Shown piece by piece: positions 22,630-32,571 of a DNA stretch of 64,000 nt. Made by a program: the position numbers and the translations under genes. Where the stretch lies: positions 96,494,723 through 96,558,722 of the forward strand of contig CM049309.1 in assembly GCA_026874595.1 (NCBI GenBank), written 5' to 3'. Under the pieces are notes generated by a model. It did no database searches. It was given only the letters and a program-made list of their open reading frames with translations, and was not told where the DNA came from. Origin of the DNA: Sipunculus nudus. Its lineage: Eukaryota > Annelida > Sipuncula > Golfingiida > Sipunculidae. How positions within the stretch are numbered: position 1 is the first letter of the stretch; each line of letters begins with the position of its first letter.

Positions 22630-22894
22630 AAAATAAGCTCAGTTCAACAGTTTTTACATAATTTTTTATTGATAAAATTTAGTGATGCCAGCTCCTGCCA
22701 TTTTTTAAACAGTCTGGGTTAACGTACAGATGATGGAGGACATCACACCACCACATGTCATAAGCTCACCAGTTGGCTAAAAATCTCAAAATGTTGTGGC
22801 AATTTGAACCATAAGCATATATTATCATACATGTGAAAGGTCAGACATTTTTATAACTTTAGTCAAGCCTTTTTAATATAGCACCTGACATTAA
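22630..22894 (+). repeat. D-type repeat, continuation after family 3
   Basis: Resumes with 'GTGATGCCAGCTCCTGCCAT', 'TGGGTTAACGTACAGATGAT' and 'ATAAGCTCACCAGTTGGCTA', matching the ends of D units near 2760-2850 and 40640-40740. Continuity across the family 3 element supports insertion into an existing D unit. Confidence 0.65.
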
Positions 22895-22922
22895 AACTAG
22901 AATACGGGTGGTCGACAAGTGA
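22895..22922 (+). mobile_element. Isolated family 1 head
   Basis: AACTAGAATACGGGTGGTCG followed by ACAAGTG matches the first ~28 bases of family 1. It diverges before the expected GTATCCGCCAAAA motif. No core or tail follows, so this is either a truncated insertion or a related family with a different interior. Confidence 0.55.
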
Positions 22923-24289
22923 AATTGTATGGAAAGTCTTACAAACTCGTCTTACAAACCAGCAAAATTTCCGCGGGAATTTTAAGCAAGGGAATTTGTC
23001 ATGGTCAAAAAGTTTGCCCTTGCAGCATTTGAGAACAACCCAGTGGGGTTCTACGGCTATTCCAACATGCCAAACAACACACCCTGTATGCTGGTCCCTA
23101 TATATAAAATAATACTGGGGATGAAGAAATCATGTAACGGTTGGGCCATGCCATATTAAATGATTGCAGAACCAGCGGGCCTTGGGAAACCTTGGACATT
23201 AACCCTGATTAAGTAAACTTCAGTGGGGTATCAAAGCATTATATAAGCTGACGGTACTTTATTTGAGGACTTTCATTTAGACCTAAAACAATGTTCGTCA
23301 ACCATAAGAATGCTGGTCCTGAGTGCTGGCCGAGCGTCCTGCTCATCATAATATATGCACACTGGTGCCCAAACTGTCTGATGGCAAAATGTGCCAAATT
23401 AAATGAGGGTGGAACTAGCTGGATCTAACCGGTTGCCTGACCACATCTACAATATACATTTTACAATAAATGGACTTTCAAATTGGAAGAGTTATTCAGC
23501 TCACCAGTTGTTAATTATTAAGGGGGCAGGAACCTCAAGAAAAATGATAAAACAATCTCAGCACTGAAAGTTATTTTTTTCCTTGCGATTTTCAAGTGCT
23601 TAAGCATGGAAATACTTGCAATTTTAATTTAATTCCCACGCAAATATTGCAAAGTTGTGGCCCAACCTGATCCCTGTCTTTATTTACCGCCTTTATTAAT
23701 GCTTTACGAGGCCCACTTGAGGCACATGGCTAGGACCTAAAAGAACAAGACACATAAGACTTAATAACGCTGATCATAATGTTAACAATATTCTTTGCAG
23801 ACTCAGCTGCACGGAGGCGCGTGATAAATACGCTCCTTGCATTGCAATAAGGTGCATGATGGTGTGCGAGCGTGATCGCGTGCCTCAAATGTGAAGCAAC
23901 GCTGTTAACTAGAGGTGGTACTTCTGTGCTATAGTAATGAGTCCTGTTAACTACAGGTGGCTATTCTGTGCTAAATTATCCTGACCTGACAAACCATGCA
24001 CTGCTGATGTATGTGCTGGTTACAATGGAGACTTAGGCCATCCTTAAAAATTTCTGTGTTGGGGCTAACATTGGTCCAAAAAAAGTCATCAGGTAGGGAG
24101 GAAAAAAATATTTTTTTTAAAGGAGGATCTGGAGTTTACTACACCTTTTTTTACCGGATATTAGCATATGCGAGGTTTATGTCAAATTACATACCCATAC
24201 TCCATTCATTCCTTGCCTCGATACCACTGAAACATGCACAACAAGGTATCTCTGAACAGATTTTGTGTTTTATTACAGGCTTAAAATCC
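22923..24289. other. Unassigned low-repeat stretch
   Basis: No tandem structure and no repeat partner recognised elsewhere in the window. GC content is moderate around 23000-23450 and 23800-23990. The only ORF of note (24011-24304, plus, 97 codons) runs through T-rich and A-rich low-complexity sequence and does not look coding. No splice structure could be defended. Confidence 0.4.
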
Positions 24290-24465
24290 TGTACTTGGGT
24301 TTAAAATGTTTTAGTACATGCTTTGAACATGTACATGTCAAACATTCACATATTTAAAAAGTTATCAAGTACTTTTCCAATAATGATCAAGCATGTTATC
24401 ATGGAAGCATTATAACTGATGTATATCCCATTGCACAGGTTCGCATTAGGCCTGTAAGCCTTGTT
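24290..24465 (-). mobile_element. Fourth-type head, inverted copy
   Basis: Reading leftwards from 24465 on the minus strand: AACAAGGCTTACAGGCCTAA, then TGCGAACCTGTGCAATGGG. This nearly matches 363-401 on the plus strand, and the match continues weakly through 'TATAATGCTTC' and 'GTACTAAA-CATTTT'. Two separated copies in opposite orientation show a dispersed repeat whose end is sharply defined. Confidence 0.6.
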
Positions 24466-25120
24466 CTGGATCTCGCATGAATTTGCAGACAATTTTATTT
24501 TGTGTTGTATGCGAGTGCTAGAATTGTAGGAATGAGTGCAGTTTGAGATTTCCTTTGCAAGTGAAGAGGTATAATTAAGATGGACGGTAATAAATGAACT
24601 CTTTAGTAATAGTCAATGCCTAATAAGGTAGTAGAATATATAAAATGTTTATATAAATATATGTAAAACTGTACTTTTTGAAAGATGAAACCATATATTA
24701 ATGTCGGTACCCTGATTAGGAATTTTATTTCTTCGGTGTTGATGTATATACAAACAAAATCTTGGTCAAGTTCGAAGATGGGTGACCTTGACTTATTTCT
24801 CGACATTTGAGAGCGAATTATAGAAAATAACCGGCGTGTGTTAACATTTACCATGTGAGGAGGATATCTCCAAAAGTATTCAACACAGAAATTTCATTTC
24901 TTTGTTGCCGATACATATCAACATGATCTCGGTCAAGTTCCAAGATGGATGACCCAAGGTCACAGAGCTTATAATAGAAAAAAACTTAGGAGCTTATTTC
25001 TAAGGAACCACTGGATGGATTGTTTTGGAATATGGAATGGTCATTGGCCTTGATGATCTCGAAAGTGCTGCATGACTCACAAAGACTGGGGCCAGACTTA
25101 CAATGTTCATACCTCTCTAT
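24466..25120 (+). repeat. Two diverged ~190-200 bp units
   Basis: Units at about 24690-24870 and 24880-25080 share 'TTTCTT-G(G/T)TG-(C/T)GAT-(T/C)ATAT', 'ACA(A/T)-ATCT(T/C)GGTCAAGTTC', 'AAGATGG(G/A)TGACC' and '(G/A)(A/T)TTATA(G/A)-AAA'. The rest (24466-24690) is AT-rich and unassigned. The host family is unknown. Confidence 0.5.
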
Positions 25121-26561
25121 AGTTCCAATTCACAACTTGAACAAAAGACATATGTACAGATATACATCCATGTGAGAACAAATAGTAGGCAACATGAATA
25201 CTTGTTACTGTTACCATCCATAAATACTGCTCTTTTGGCTGAGGGCTTTTGTCAGCTTTTGCTGATATTCTAGTATTTTTCTGTAATTAATGACTGAGCG
25301 AGCAATGTTGATCTCTATCTCGTCTACGTCTAAACAAGAAATGCCGTACGGTCAGGAAATATCTGTTTATTATAAAAGCTATTAATAAAATGAAATAAAT
25401 TTACAAAGGCGGTTAAAAAGAAACACAACCAAAAAAAAGACAGTCGCTTATATGAATTATGTTTTCTGATGACGAAAAATGTACGACACAGATTTAACAC
25501 AGAGACTATCAAATTATACCTTTCCATCCAATTATTTTGCTTCTCCACAAACTTTACCTTTAATTAAAGAGTACATCAATACAACTCAAATTTAAAACAG
25601 GGTAGGTCTTTCTTTAAGGTCTTTATCCCACACATCAACCTAGTCCAGCAAAACCCTGATGTAAGCTTTTCTCTTGCACACCAAAATGCTCCATAATACT
25701 TCAACAAAGTAGGGGAAGTTTTTTTCAGAAATTTACACTGTGATACAGTTGATGAAATGAGAAAAATTTAATTTATATACAACAAGGTAATATAAATATT
25801 TTAACTAAAATTACTTGTCTATATTCCAGTTAAGCAGCTATGCTTCATATTGTATATTTGCTCATTTGAGTTTGAGGTTTGGAATCATTTATCTCCTGCA
25901 TATGAACTTTTTTCCTGACAGCCTAAATGCCTGCTGGGAGCTATACACACAGCATGTTCATCATGAGACACATTACATGTAAGTGGTTAGACGTGTGGAA
26001 GTGGTTACACGTGTGGTTAACTGGGAAGCCAAAAATATGTCTCGATGGCAGCAAACCTAGTTTCCCTGGGGCCTGGAAAATTACCACAGACTACCACAAA
26101 GAAGATGGCCACAGGCTGAAAATTTCCTGGCTGGTTTCTGATCATTTAAATGGAATAACATCTGCTGAATTATATATGGCTCTCACATAAAAATTTATAC
26201 ATGCACACAAGAAGCTACAATAGTAAAAACATAAGTTATAGAAACATGCATCATTATTCATTTTTCCTCAGAATCATACCAGTAAAAGTAGAAAAGAATG
26301 GGCTAAAAGCATCCTAAATATTTACTTAAAGTATGAAGCACTGTTTTTTATACATTTTTGTGTCACCACTGGTTAGTTGGTTTGTCCGTTAGTTGCAGAA
26401 GGTAAGCATAACATCTGTGAATCACCCTGTCAGATTTTAGAGGCCATCTGGATCACCATGGTGTGTTTTTGTTTGAAAGAATCTTAAGCTCTGCCAGAAA
26501 GGGCTACCCAGAGTTCTGTCAATTTTTAGTATTACAGAAAAATTCAAAGTTTTTATGCCTG
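25121..26561. other. Unassigned AT-rich stretch
   Basis: No tandem array or interspersed family recognised. The ORFs (25330-25548 minus, 25927-26190 plus) are short and lack recognisable domains; the first is rich in Phe, Leu and Asn from AT bias. CACGTGTGG occurs near 26010 in a locally repetitive run (GTGGTTA three times). Nothing is called as a gene. Confidence 0.4.
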
Positions 26562-26570
26562 CGTTGTGCA
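26562..26570 (+). repeat. Left 9 bp target duplication
   Basis: CGTTGTGCA immediately before the 699 bp transposon; repeated exactly at 27270-27278. Confidence 0.85.
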
Positions 26571-27269
26571 TACGCTCTTTACACAGCGCTTTACCTACAG
26601 GGCTACTACCTATATCGTAAGGCGCTGTTTGTTATGACCTCGTATCCTGAATTGCAACACCAGAGGGGAGCACTGTATTTTTGTCCAATCAGATGAGACC
26701 TTGTGCTGGAAGACAAAGCCAAGCGAGGAATACACAGAGCCAATCATATTCATTTCTTTTTGAGTGACAGCTCATCCCCCAGCGTAACCGTCTGAACAGG
26801 CCACAGGCTCAGAGAGAATTGCCCCTGACGTGGTTTGCTTAGGGCCTTGGGCACATAGGATGCTCGGCCGGTGAGCTGTAATTCAAACGAAACATAACAA
26901 CAAAGGCTGCGTGCACACCTTGCTGGCTGGTTTCAGTTCTGCAGACAACAGATACATGGCTACGCTTACACAGTCATAATGTCTCAATCGAATCGGTCGA
27001 TGATGCGAGAATGCAGAGGGAGCAATTTAAATTCGACTGGAAACTCATCAAGCGGCGCTTGAAGCGCAGCAATGGGCGGCGCTTGGATGCCTGTCGAGTG
27101 TTTGTTTATTGGCATCTAATTGGCTGCTTGTCACATCATACGCATGTTTATTTCAATGGACAATGAACCGCCATCTGGTGTCTAAATATATCATAAACGG
27201 TCAAAGCTGGCAGCGTGAAAATCAGTTGCTTCTTTAGAAGCGCAAGATTTCCGCTGCCTCGGGAGTGTA
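26571..27269 (+). mobile_element. Non-autonomous DNA transposon with 9 bp duplications, copy 1
   Basis: A 699 bp segment, flanked by exact CGTTGTGCA duplications, that begins TACGCTCTTTACACAGCGC and ends GCCTCGGGAGTGTA. The terminal inverted repeat is very short (TACGCTC against TACACTC). It matches 52282-52967 along its whole length, for example 'GGGGAGCACTGTATTTTTGT', 'AATACACAGAGCCAAT', 'GTGAGCTGTAATTCAAAC' and 'CAGTTGCTTCTTTAGAAG'. No transposase is present. Nine-base duplications are known for Mutator-like elements and for some Merlin elements; the superfamily is undecided. It lies in otherwise unassigned DNA. Confidence 0.85.
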
Positions 27270-27278
27270 CGTTGTGCA
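27270..27278 (+). repeat. Right 9 bp target duplication
   Basis: CGTTGTGCA, exact copy of 26562-26570. Confidence 0.85.
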
Positions 27279-27326
27279 CAGGTATTGTCTAACTGGAACT
27301 TGGGTTCATTTAAATATGTTCTTACT

Positions 27327-28420
27327 GACTACACATCAAAGTTGGATCATGACCAGGTAAAATACCTGATGTGGTGATCCAGAATGTGACCAAACATCAA
27401 AGTCGGATCATGGCCTGGTAAAATCCCTGATGAGGTGATCTAGTATGTGACCACACGTCAAAATCCGATCATGACCTGGTAAATTACCTGATGTGGTGAT
27501 CCAGAATGTGACAACACATCAAAATTTGATCATGACCTAGTAAAATCCTGATGTGGTGATCAAGAATGTGACCACACATCAAAGTCTGATCATGACCTGG
27601 TAAATTACCTGATGTGGTGATCCAGAATGTGACCACACATCAAAGTCTGATCATGGCCTGGTAAAATACCTGATGTGGTGATCCAGAATGTGACCACACA
27701 TCAAAGTCAGATCATGACCTGGTAAAATACCTGATGTGGTGATCCAGAATGTGACCACACATCAAAGTCTGATCATGACCTGGTAAAATCCCTGATGAGG
27801 TAATCCAGAATGTGACCACAAATCAAAGTCTGATCATGACCTGGTAAATTACCTGATGTGGTGTTCCAGAATGTGACCACACATCAAAGTTTGATCATAA
27901 CCTGGTAAAATACCTGATGTGGTGATCCAGAATGGGACCACACATCAAAGTCTGATCATGGCCTGGTAAATTACCTGATGTGGTGATCCAGAATGTTACC
28001 AGACATCAAAGTCTGATCATGACCTGGTAAAATCCTGATGTGGTGATCAAGAATGTGACCACACATCAAAGTTTTATCATGACCTGGTAAATTACCTGAT
28101 GTGGTGATCAAGAATGTGACCACAAATCAAAGTTTGATCATGACCTGGTAAATTACCTGATGTGGTGATCCAGAATGTGACCACACATCAAAGTCTGATC
28201 ATTACCTGGTAAATTACCTGATGTGGTGATCCAGAATGTTACCAGACATCAAAGTCTGATCATGGCCTGGTAAATTACCTGATGTGGTGATCCAGAATGT
28301 GACCACACATCAAAGTCTGATCATGACCTGGTAAATTACCTGATGTGGTGATCCAGAATGTGACCACACATCAAAGTCTGATCATGACCTGGTAAAATCC
28401 CTGATGTGGTGATCCAGAAT
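27327..28420 (+). repeat. 61 bp minisatellite array, about 18 copies
   Basis: Units contain CCTGATGTGGTGATCCAGAA, TGTGACCACACATCAAAGTC and TGATCATGACCTGGTAAAAT. Sequence variants (CCAGACATC for CACACATC, TGATCAAGAATG for TGATCCAGAATG) recur in patterns, suggesting block amplification. The unit contains TGATCA palindromes and is not a multiple of three, so no long ORF results. It begins about 50 bp after the transposon copy at 26571-27269. Confidence 0.92.
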
Positions 28421-28513
28421 GCCTGTGGTGATATGTATAACTACAGACTCTAGGAAACTCTAGTTTTATTTCTCAGGGTGAGAAAGTACCCGATATCTAA
28501 CACTATCTGTTAA

Positions 28514-28669
28514 ATGAATATGACAAGAAGGGTCAGACAAAGGGTTGTGACTCAGCCTTTGGACTCTCTGAACCTCGGGGCTACAACCAGTTCCTGGCAA
28601 CCACTGATAAACTGTGTTGGTAAAATGGACATCAAATCTATGTTCGGTGATCACATACTTTGGCATCAG
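28514..28669 (+). other. Weak candidate exon
   Basis: Plus-strand frame from an ATG at 28514, preceded directly by a stop. It reads MNMTRRVRQRVVTQPLDSLN and continues to ...DHILWHQ, and is followed by a donor-like CAG|GTAACA at 28670. Codon choice is mixed and unlike the AT-driven ORFs nearby. There is no recognised domain, the start context is poor, and another frame of the same DNA (YDKKGQTKGCDSAFGLSEP) is equally open, so chance remains likely. Confidence 0.15.
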
Positions 28670-29041
28670 GTAACAATTTATTTAATACATGCCAAAAACA
28701 TTAATTTAAAGAGTTCAGTAATATATGAGGGCATGGCCTTGTCCAGAAATACCTGCACAAACTGGATCAATCTTGTCTTAGTCTGAAATTCTGATGTCTG
28801 ATGAGAGAAGCTGATGGTTTTTGTTGTCACAGCAGAACATCAAATAACTTATTTCAGCAAGCCCTATAGGAAAATGATTTTTCTCCTGACAAGAAACACT
28901 AGATAACATGCTTTGGCTGAGTGTTCCGCTTGCTGTATTGCTCTCCAGTTGACAGTAAGGTGGTAGTGGACACATGCACAAAAAGAAATTCTACCTTGGG
29001 ACTGGGACCATCACCGAGAATGTTAAAACAAATGAGGATAC

Positions 29042-29133
29042 CTTGCGTCTGATGCTGGGCATTCCTTTGTCGTGATGGGGTACTTAGTGCCATCTTGGGA
29101 CAGGAGTAGAACATCTGCGGTCATGTTCCTGCC
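29042..29133 (-). other. Weak candidate exon, 92 nt
   Basis: On the minus strand, an acceptor-like TTCTTCAG precedes GGC at 29133 and a donor-like AAG|GTATCC follows 29042. The enclosed frame reads GRNMTADVLLLSQDGTKYPI followed by TTKECPASDA, with about half GC and no biased run. No family recognised. Without neighbouring exons in phase this cannot be called a gene. Confidence 0.22.
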
Positions 29134-29440
29134 CTGAAGAACCATTACCTCAACACAGCTTACAAACTGGTGTAAATAAAACAGTCCAGGCTGTCTCTGT
29201 GCTGTTCAGTAAATACCAGGCTGTACACACCAACAGCAGCTCGCCTGCTGACTACCAGGCAATAGAACTGATGAGATTTTTAAACACAGAATACTATATT
29301 ACTATAAGGTTTCTAGTGTCTATTCTGAACATCAGTCATGTAAGTTAAACTCCTTATATAAGTATATGAATGGTGAGATGGTGAAAAGGGAATCCTGGTG
29401 AAACAATGAAATAGGAAATTTACACAATTAACCTTGCGAA

Positions 29441-29567
29441 TAAAAGCCAACCACAATATGGCAATTGTAGGCGCTCATAAACCATCATGCAACAGCATGT
29501 GTGACATGCACCTATTACATGAAAATCATCCTTAAAATACTGGCATGGATGTACACAACAGAAAAAT
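29441..29567 (+). repeat. E-type monomer left of a family 1 element
   Basis: Ends 'ACTGGCATGGATGTACACAA', 'CAGAAAAAT'. The monomer then continues on the far side of the family 1 element at 31593 with 'TTATAGGTGCCGCCACCAGTC'. The join is the same as in intact E monomers at 17870-17910, so this is a clean insertion into E DNA without duplication. Confidence 0.65.
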
Positions 29568-31592
29568 AACTAGAATACGGGTAGTTGACAAGCGACTACG
29601 TGTATCCGCCAAAATCAGAGAAGGACGGGTGAAGTGAGGCATTGATTGAGTGGCAAGGGGATATAGAGTTACATGTGTTAAATATTAGAATGGATCTCTG
29701 CCACATAAACATGATTGTAGGTGGCGCCACCTGTTATTTGAACGAGAAACTATCCAAGATATATACACATGCAAAATTTCATGTGGAAAAGTCAAACCAC
29801 TGCAGAGATATGAGTAATTTTATCCCACAGCAGACAAACAGATGGACGCTGTGCAAAAATGGCTGCAGGTGGCACCACCATTTTTGTTCATGTTATAAAG
29901 CTATCCAAGGGCTACATTTGTGTAAAGTTTTTTTCCTGATTGGTCAAACGGTTCCCGAGATATGAGCTTGGATGTCTGCAGCATAAACGTGAATGTAGGT
30001 GGCGCCACCTGTCATAAAATCAAGAAAGCTATCTAGGATGTATACACATGCCGAATTTTAGGTGAATTAGTCAAACCACTGCAGAGATATGAGTGATTTT
30101 AACCCCAGGCAGATTAACAAATGGACACTGTGCAAACATGGTTGCAGGTGGCGCCACCTTTTGTTGTGTATGTTATAAAGCTATCCCAGGGCTACATTTG
30201 TGTAAAAAATTTTTCCGGATTGGACAAAATCTTCCTGAGATATATGGATTTATGTGTGGAGTGTTAACGTGAATGTAGGAGGCGCCACCGGTCATTAAAT
30301 CAAGAAAGCTATCTAGGATGTATATGCATGCTGATTTTTAGGTGAATTAGTCAAACCACTGCAGAGATATGAGTGATTTTAACCCCAGGCAGATGAACAA
30401 ATGGACACTGTGCAAACATGGTTGCAGGTGGTGCCACCTTTTGTTGTGTATGTAATAAAGCTATCCCAGGGCTACATTTGTGTAAAAAATTTTTCCGGAT
30501 CGGTCAAACGGTTCCCGAGATATATGGGATTATGTGTGGAGCGTTAACGTGAATGTAGGTGGTGCCACCTGTCACAAAATCGAGAAAGCTATCTAGGATG
30601 TATATGCATGCCGAATTTTAGGTGAATTAGTCAAACCACTGCAGAGATATGAGTGATTTTAACCCCAGGCAGATGAACAGATGGACACTGTGCAAACATG
30701 GTTGCAGGTGGCGCCACCTTTTGTTGTGAATGTTATAAAGCTATCCCAGGGCTACATTTGTGTAAAATTTTTTTCCGGATCGGTCAAACGGTTCCCGAGA
30801 TATATGGGATTATGTGTGGAGCGTTAACGTGAATGTAGGTGGCGCCACCTGTCACAAAATCGAGAAAGCTATCTAGGATGTATATGCATGCCGAATTTTA
30901 GGTGAATTAGTCAAACCACTGCAGAGATATGAGTGATTTTAACCCCAGGCAGATGAACAGATGGACACTGTGCAAACATGGTTGCAGGTGGCGCCACCTT
31001 TTGTTGTGAATGTTATAAAGCTATCCCAGGGCTACATTTGTGTAAAATTTTTTTCCGGATCGGTCAAACGGTTCCCGAGATATATGGGATTATGTGTGGA
31101 GCATTAACGTGAATGTAGGTGGCGCCACCTGTCACAAAATCGAGAAAGCTATCTAGGATGTATATGCATGCTGAATTTTAGGTGAATTAGTCAAATCACT
31201 GCAGAGATATGAGTGATTTTAACCCCAGGCAGATAAACAGATGGACACTGTGCAAACATGGTTGCAGGTGGCGCCACCTTTTGTTGTGTATGTTATAAAG
31301 CTTTCCCAGGGCTACATTTGTGTAAAATTTTTTTCTGGACTGGTCAAACGGTTCCCGAGATATATGGGTTTATGTGTGGAAACAGACGCACAAACGGACG
31401 CTGGGCAGAGACGAAAGGTCAGAGGTCAAGGTCACTTGGTTAGGCACCAGTTCACATGTGACCCGATAATTGGTGTAAGTTTCGGAAAAATCTGTCCAGT
31501 AGTCTCAGAGGAGTTCTCCGGAAATGAACGCGGCGGCGGTGGAACCCGGTCAAAAACATAGTATCCGCAAAACTTCGTTTTGGCGGATACAA
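29568..31592 (+). mobile_element. Family 1 HINE/pearl-like element, apparently complete
   Basis: Head AACTAGAATACGGG, then GTATCCGCCAAAA within the first ~45 bases. Core units of about 280 bp start near 29998, 30278, 30558, 30838 and 31118. Each is a dimer of two related ~130-150 bp halves, and each half opens with GGTGGCGCCACC. The unique 3' part (GACCCGATAATTGGTGTAAG, CGGTGGAACCCGGTCAAAAA) ends in a hairpin at 31561-31590, GTATCCGCAAAAC, loop TTC, GTTTTGGCGGATAC, with one bulge. The hairpin arm is complementary to the head motif. Flanks are T on both sides, consistent with T|T insertion in Helentron relatives, and there is no target duplication. No protein encoded. The last core units are nearly identical, suggesting recent unit expansion. 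Confidence 0.85.
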
Positions 31593-31818
31593 TTATAGGT
31601 GCCGCCACCAGTCTTGTGAATGAGAAAGTCATCGAAGATGTATGGACATGTAAAATTTCAGGCAGATACTTCATTACACTCTTGAGCTATGTGCACAGAT
31701 ATATGAAACCAAAAACAATTGTAGGTGGCACCACAAGTCTTGTTAATGCCAAAGCTATCTGAGATGTATATATATCCCAAATTTCTAGCTGATATGTCAA
31801 ATCCCTCCTGAGAAATAA
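31593..31818 (+). repeat. E-type monomers between two insertions
   Basis: Continuation of the monomer split at 29567, then one more monomer ('ACAATTGTAGGTGGCACCAC', 'TGCCAAAGCTATCTGAGATG'). It ends at 'GAAATAAGCAGGGAC', where the hAT-like element is inserted. Confidence 0.65.
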
Positions 31819-31826
31819 GCAGGGAC

Positions 31827-32448
31827 TAGGGCCCTACATGGGGCGAGTTTTGACCTGCAGCCCACGGGGGCCCGCAGTCCCCCGCATAGGAATCTTTGCG
31901 GGGCGGGTTGGGCTGCATCTAAGTAAGTGCGGGGGGGGGGGGGGGGGGGGGGTGGGGGGTGGGGCGGGGGGGGGGGGCAGGCCGAAATGAAGTCTGTGCG
32001 GGGCCAGCAAGGCTGCAGGTTGATGATTTGGCAGTTTAGTAAAACATGAATATAAAATTTTACTTAAAAAAACTATCATTTGAAAAAAATTGGTATTTTT
32101 GTATAAAATGTTTTCAGGTGTCGTTAAAATAGTAATATGAAAAGATAAATTTGGAAAAAAAAATTATTTTATTCCTGTTAACCCCTTACACTGACTGACA
32201 GTTGTAACAACACTATGCAAATGTGTCTTTTCTAGGTTTAAGGTCAATTTGTTATACGAAAGAGATGATGCATCCTTAATCTGAAATCTAGACTTTAAAC
32301 AAATATCCTTGCAATGAGAGCTGGTCTTTACTTTGTATAAAGTTACCTGGCCTGATGTTGAATATGGACTGTAACCCTGTACTTGTGTCATGACAGGGTA
32401 TGATGCGGGGCGGGTGCTGTTCAATTTTTCAGCCCGCGCAGGGCCCTG
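31827..32448 (+). mobile_element. hAT-like non-autonomous element with 8 bp duplication
   Basis: A 622 bp segment flanked by exact GCAGGGAC duplications (31819-31826 and 32449-32456). The uninterrupted E monomer elsewhere reads '...AAGCAGGGACATACACT...', so the duplication is confirmed by the empty form. The ends are inverted: TAGGGCCCTACATGGGG and, reversed, CAGGGCCCTGCGCGGGC. Subterminal GCGGGGCGGGT occurs near both ends (31899-31909 and 32405-32415). Between them is a long G run at about 31931-31977. No transposase. Eight-base duplications and CAGGG termini are typical of hAT elements; this is a MITE-like derivative. Confidence 0.85.
31930..31977 (+). repeat. Poly-G tract inside the hAT-like element
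   Basis: About 48 bases, almost all G, with the first 22 or so uninterrupted. It is strongly G-quadruplex-prone and its length is likely unreliable in sequencing. The proline-rich minus-strand ORF over it is a composition artefact. Confidence 0.9.
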
Positions 32449-32571
32449 GCAGGGACATACACTGTGCAAAACTTATTGAAGGTGGTGCCACCAGTCTTGT
32501 ATAGAGATATACACAATTTCAGGATGATATATCAAATTCCTCCTGAGAAATAAGCAGGGCCATACACTATG
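32449..32571 (+). repeat. E-type monomer right of the hAT-like element
   Basis: Begins with the target duplication GCAGGGAC and continues 'ATACACTGTGCAAAACTTAT', 'GGTGGTGCCACCAGTCTTGT' and 'CTGAGAAATAAGCAGGG'. It is interrupted again after 'CATACACTATG' by the large family 2 element and resumes at 39301. Confidence 0.65.

Larger units (their letters stand above)
28421..29440. other. Low-repeat island with weak exon candidates
   Basis: About 1 kb without recognised repeats and with somewhat higher GC than its surroundings, between the 61 bp array and an E/family 1 complex. Two short stretches with coding-like codon choice and splice-like borders are listed separately, on opposite strands. The remainder (29134-29440) shows nothing definite. 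Confidence 0.4.

Noticed and set aside
24011-24304. 97-codon plus-strand ORF
   Set aside because: It crosses A-rich and T-rich runs, with residues dictated by base composition and no domain.
31834-32079. Proline-rich minus-strand ORF
   Set aside because: It is the complement of the poly-G run in the hAT-like element.
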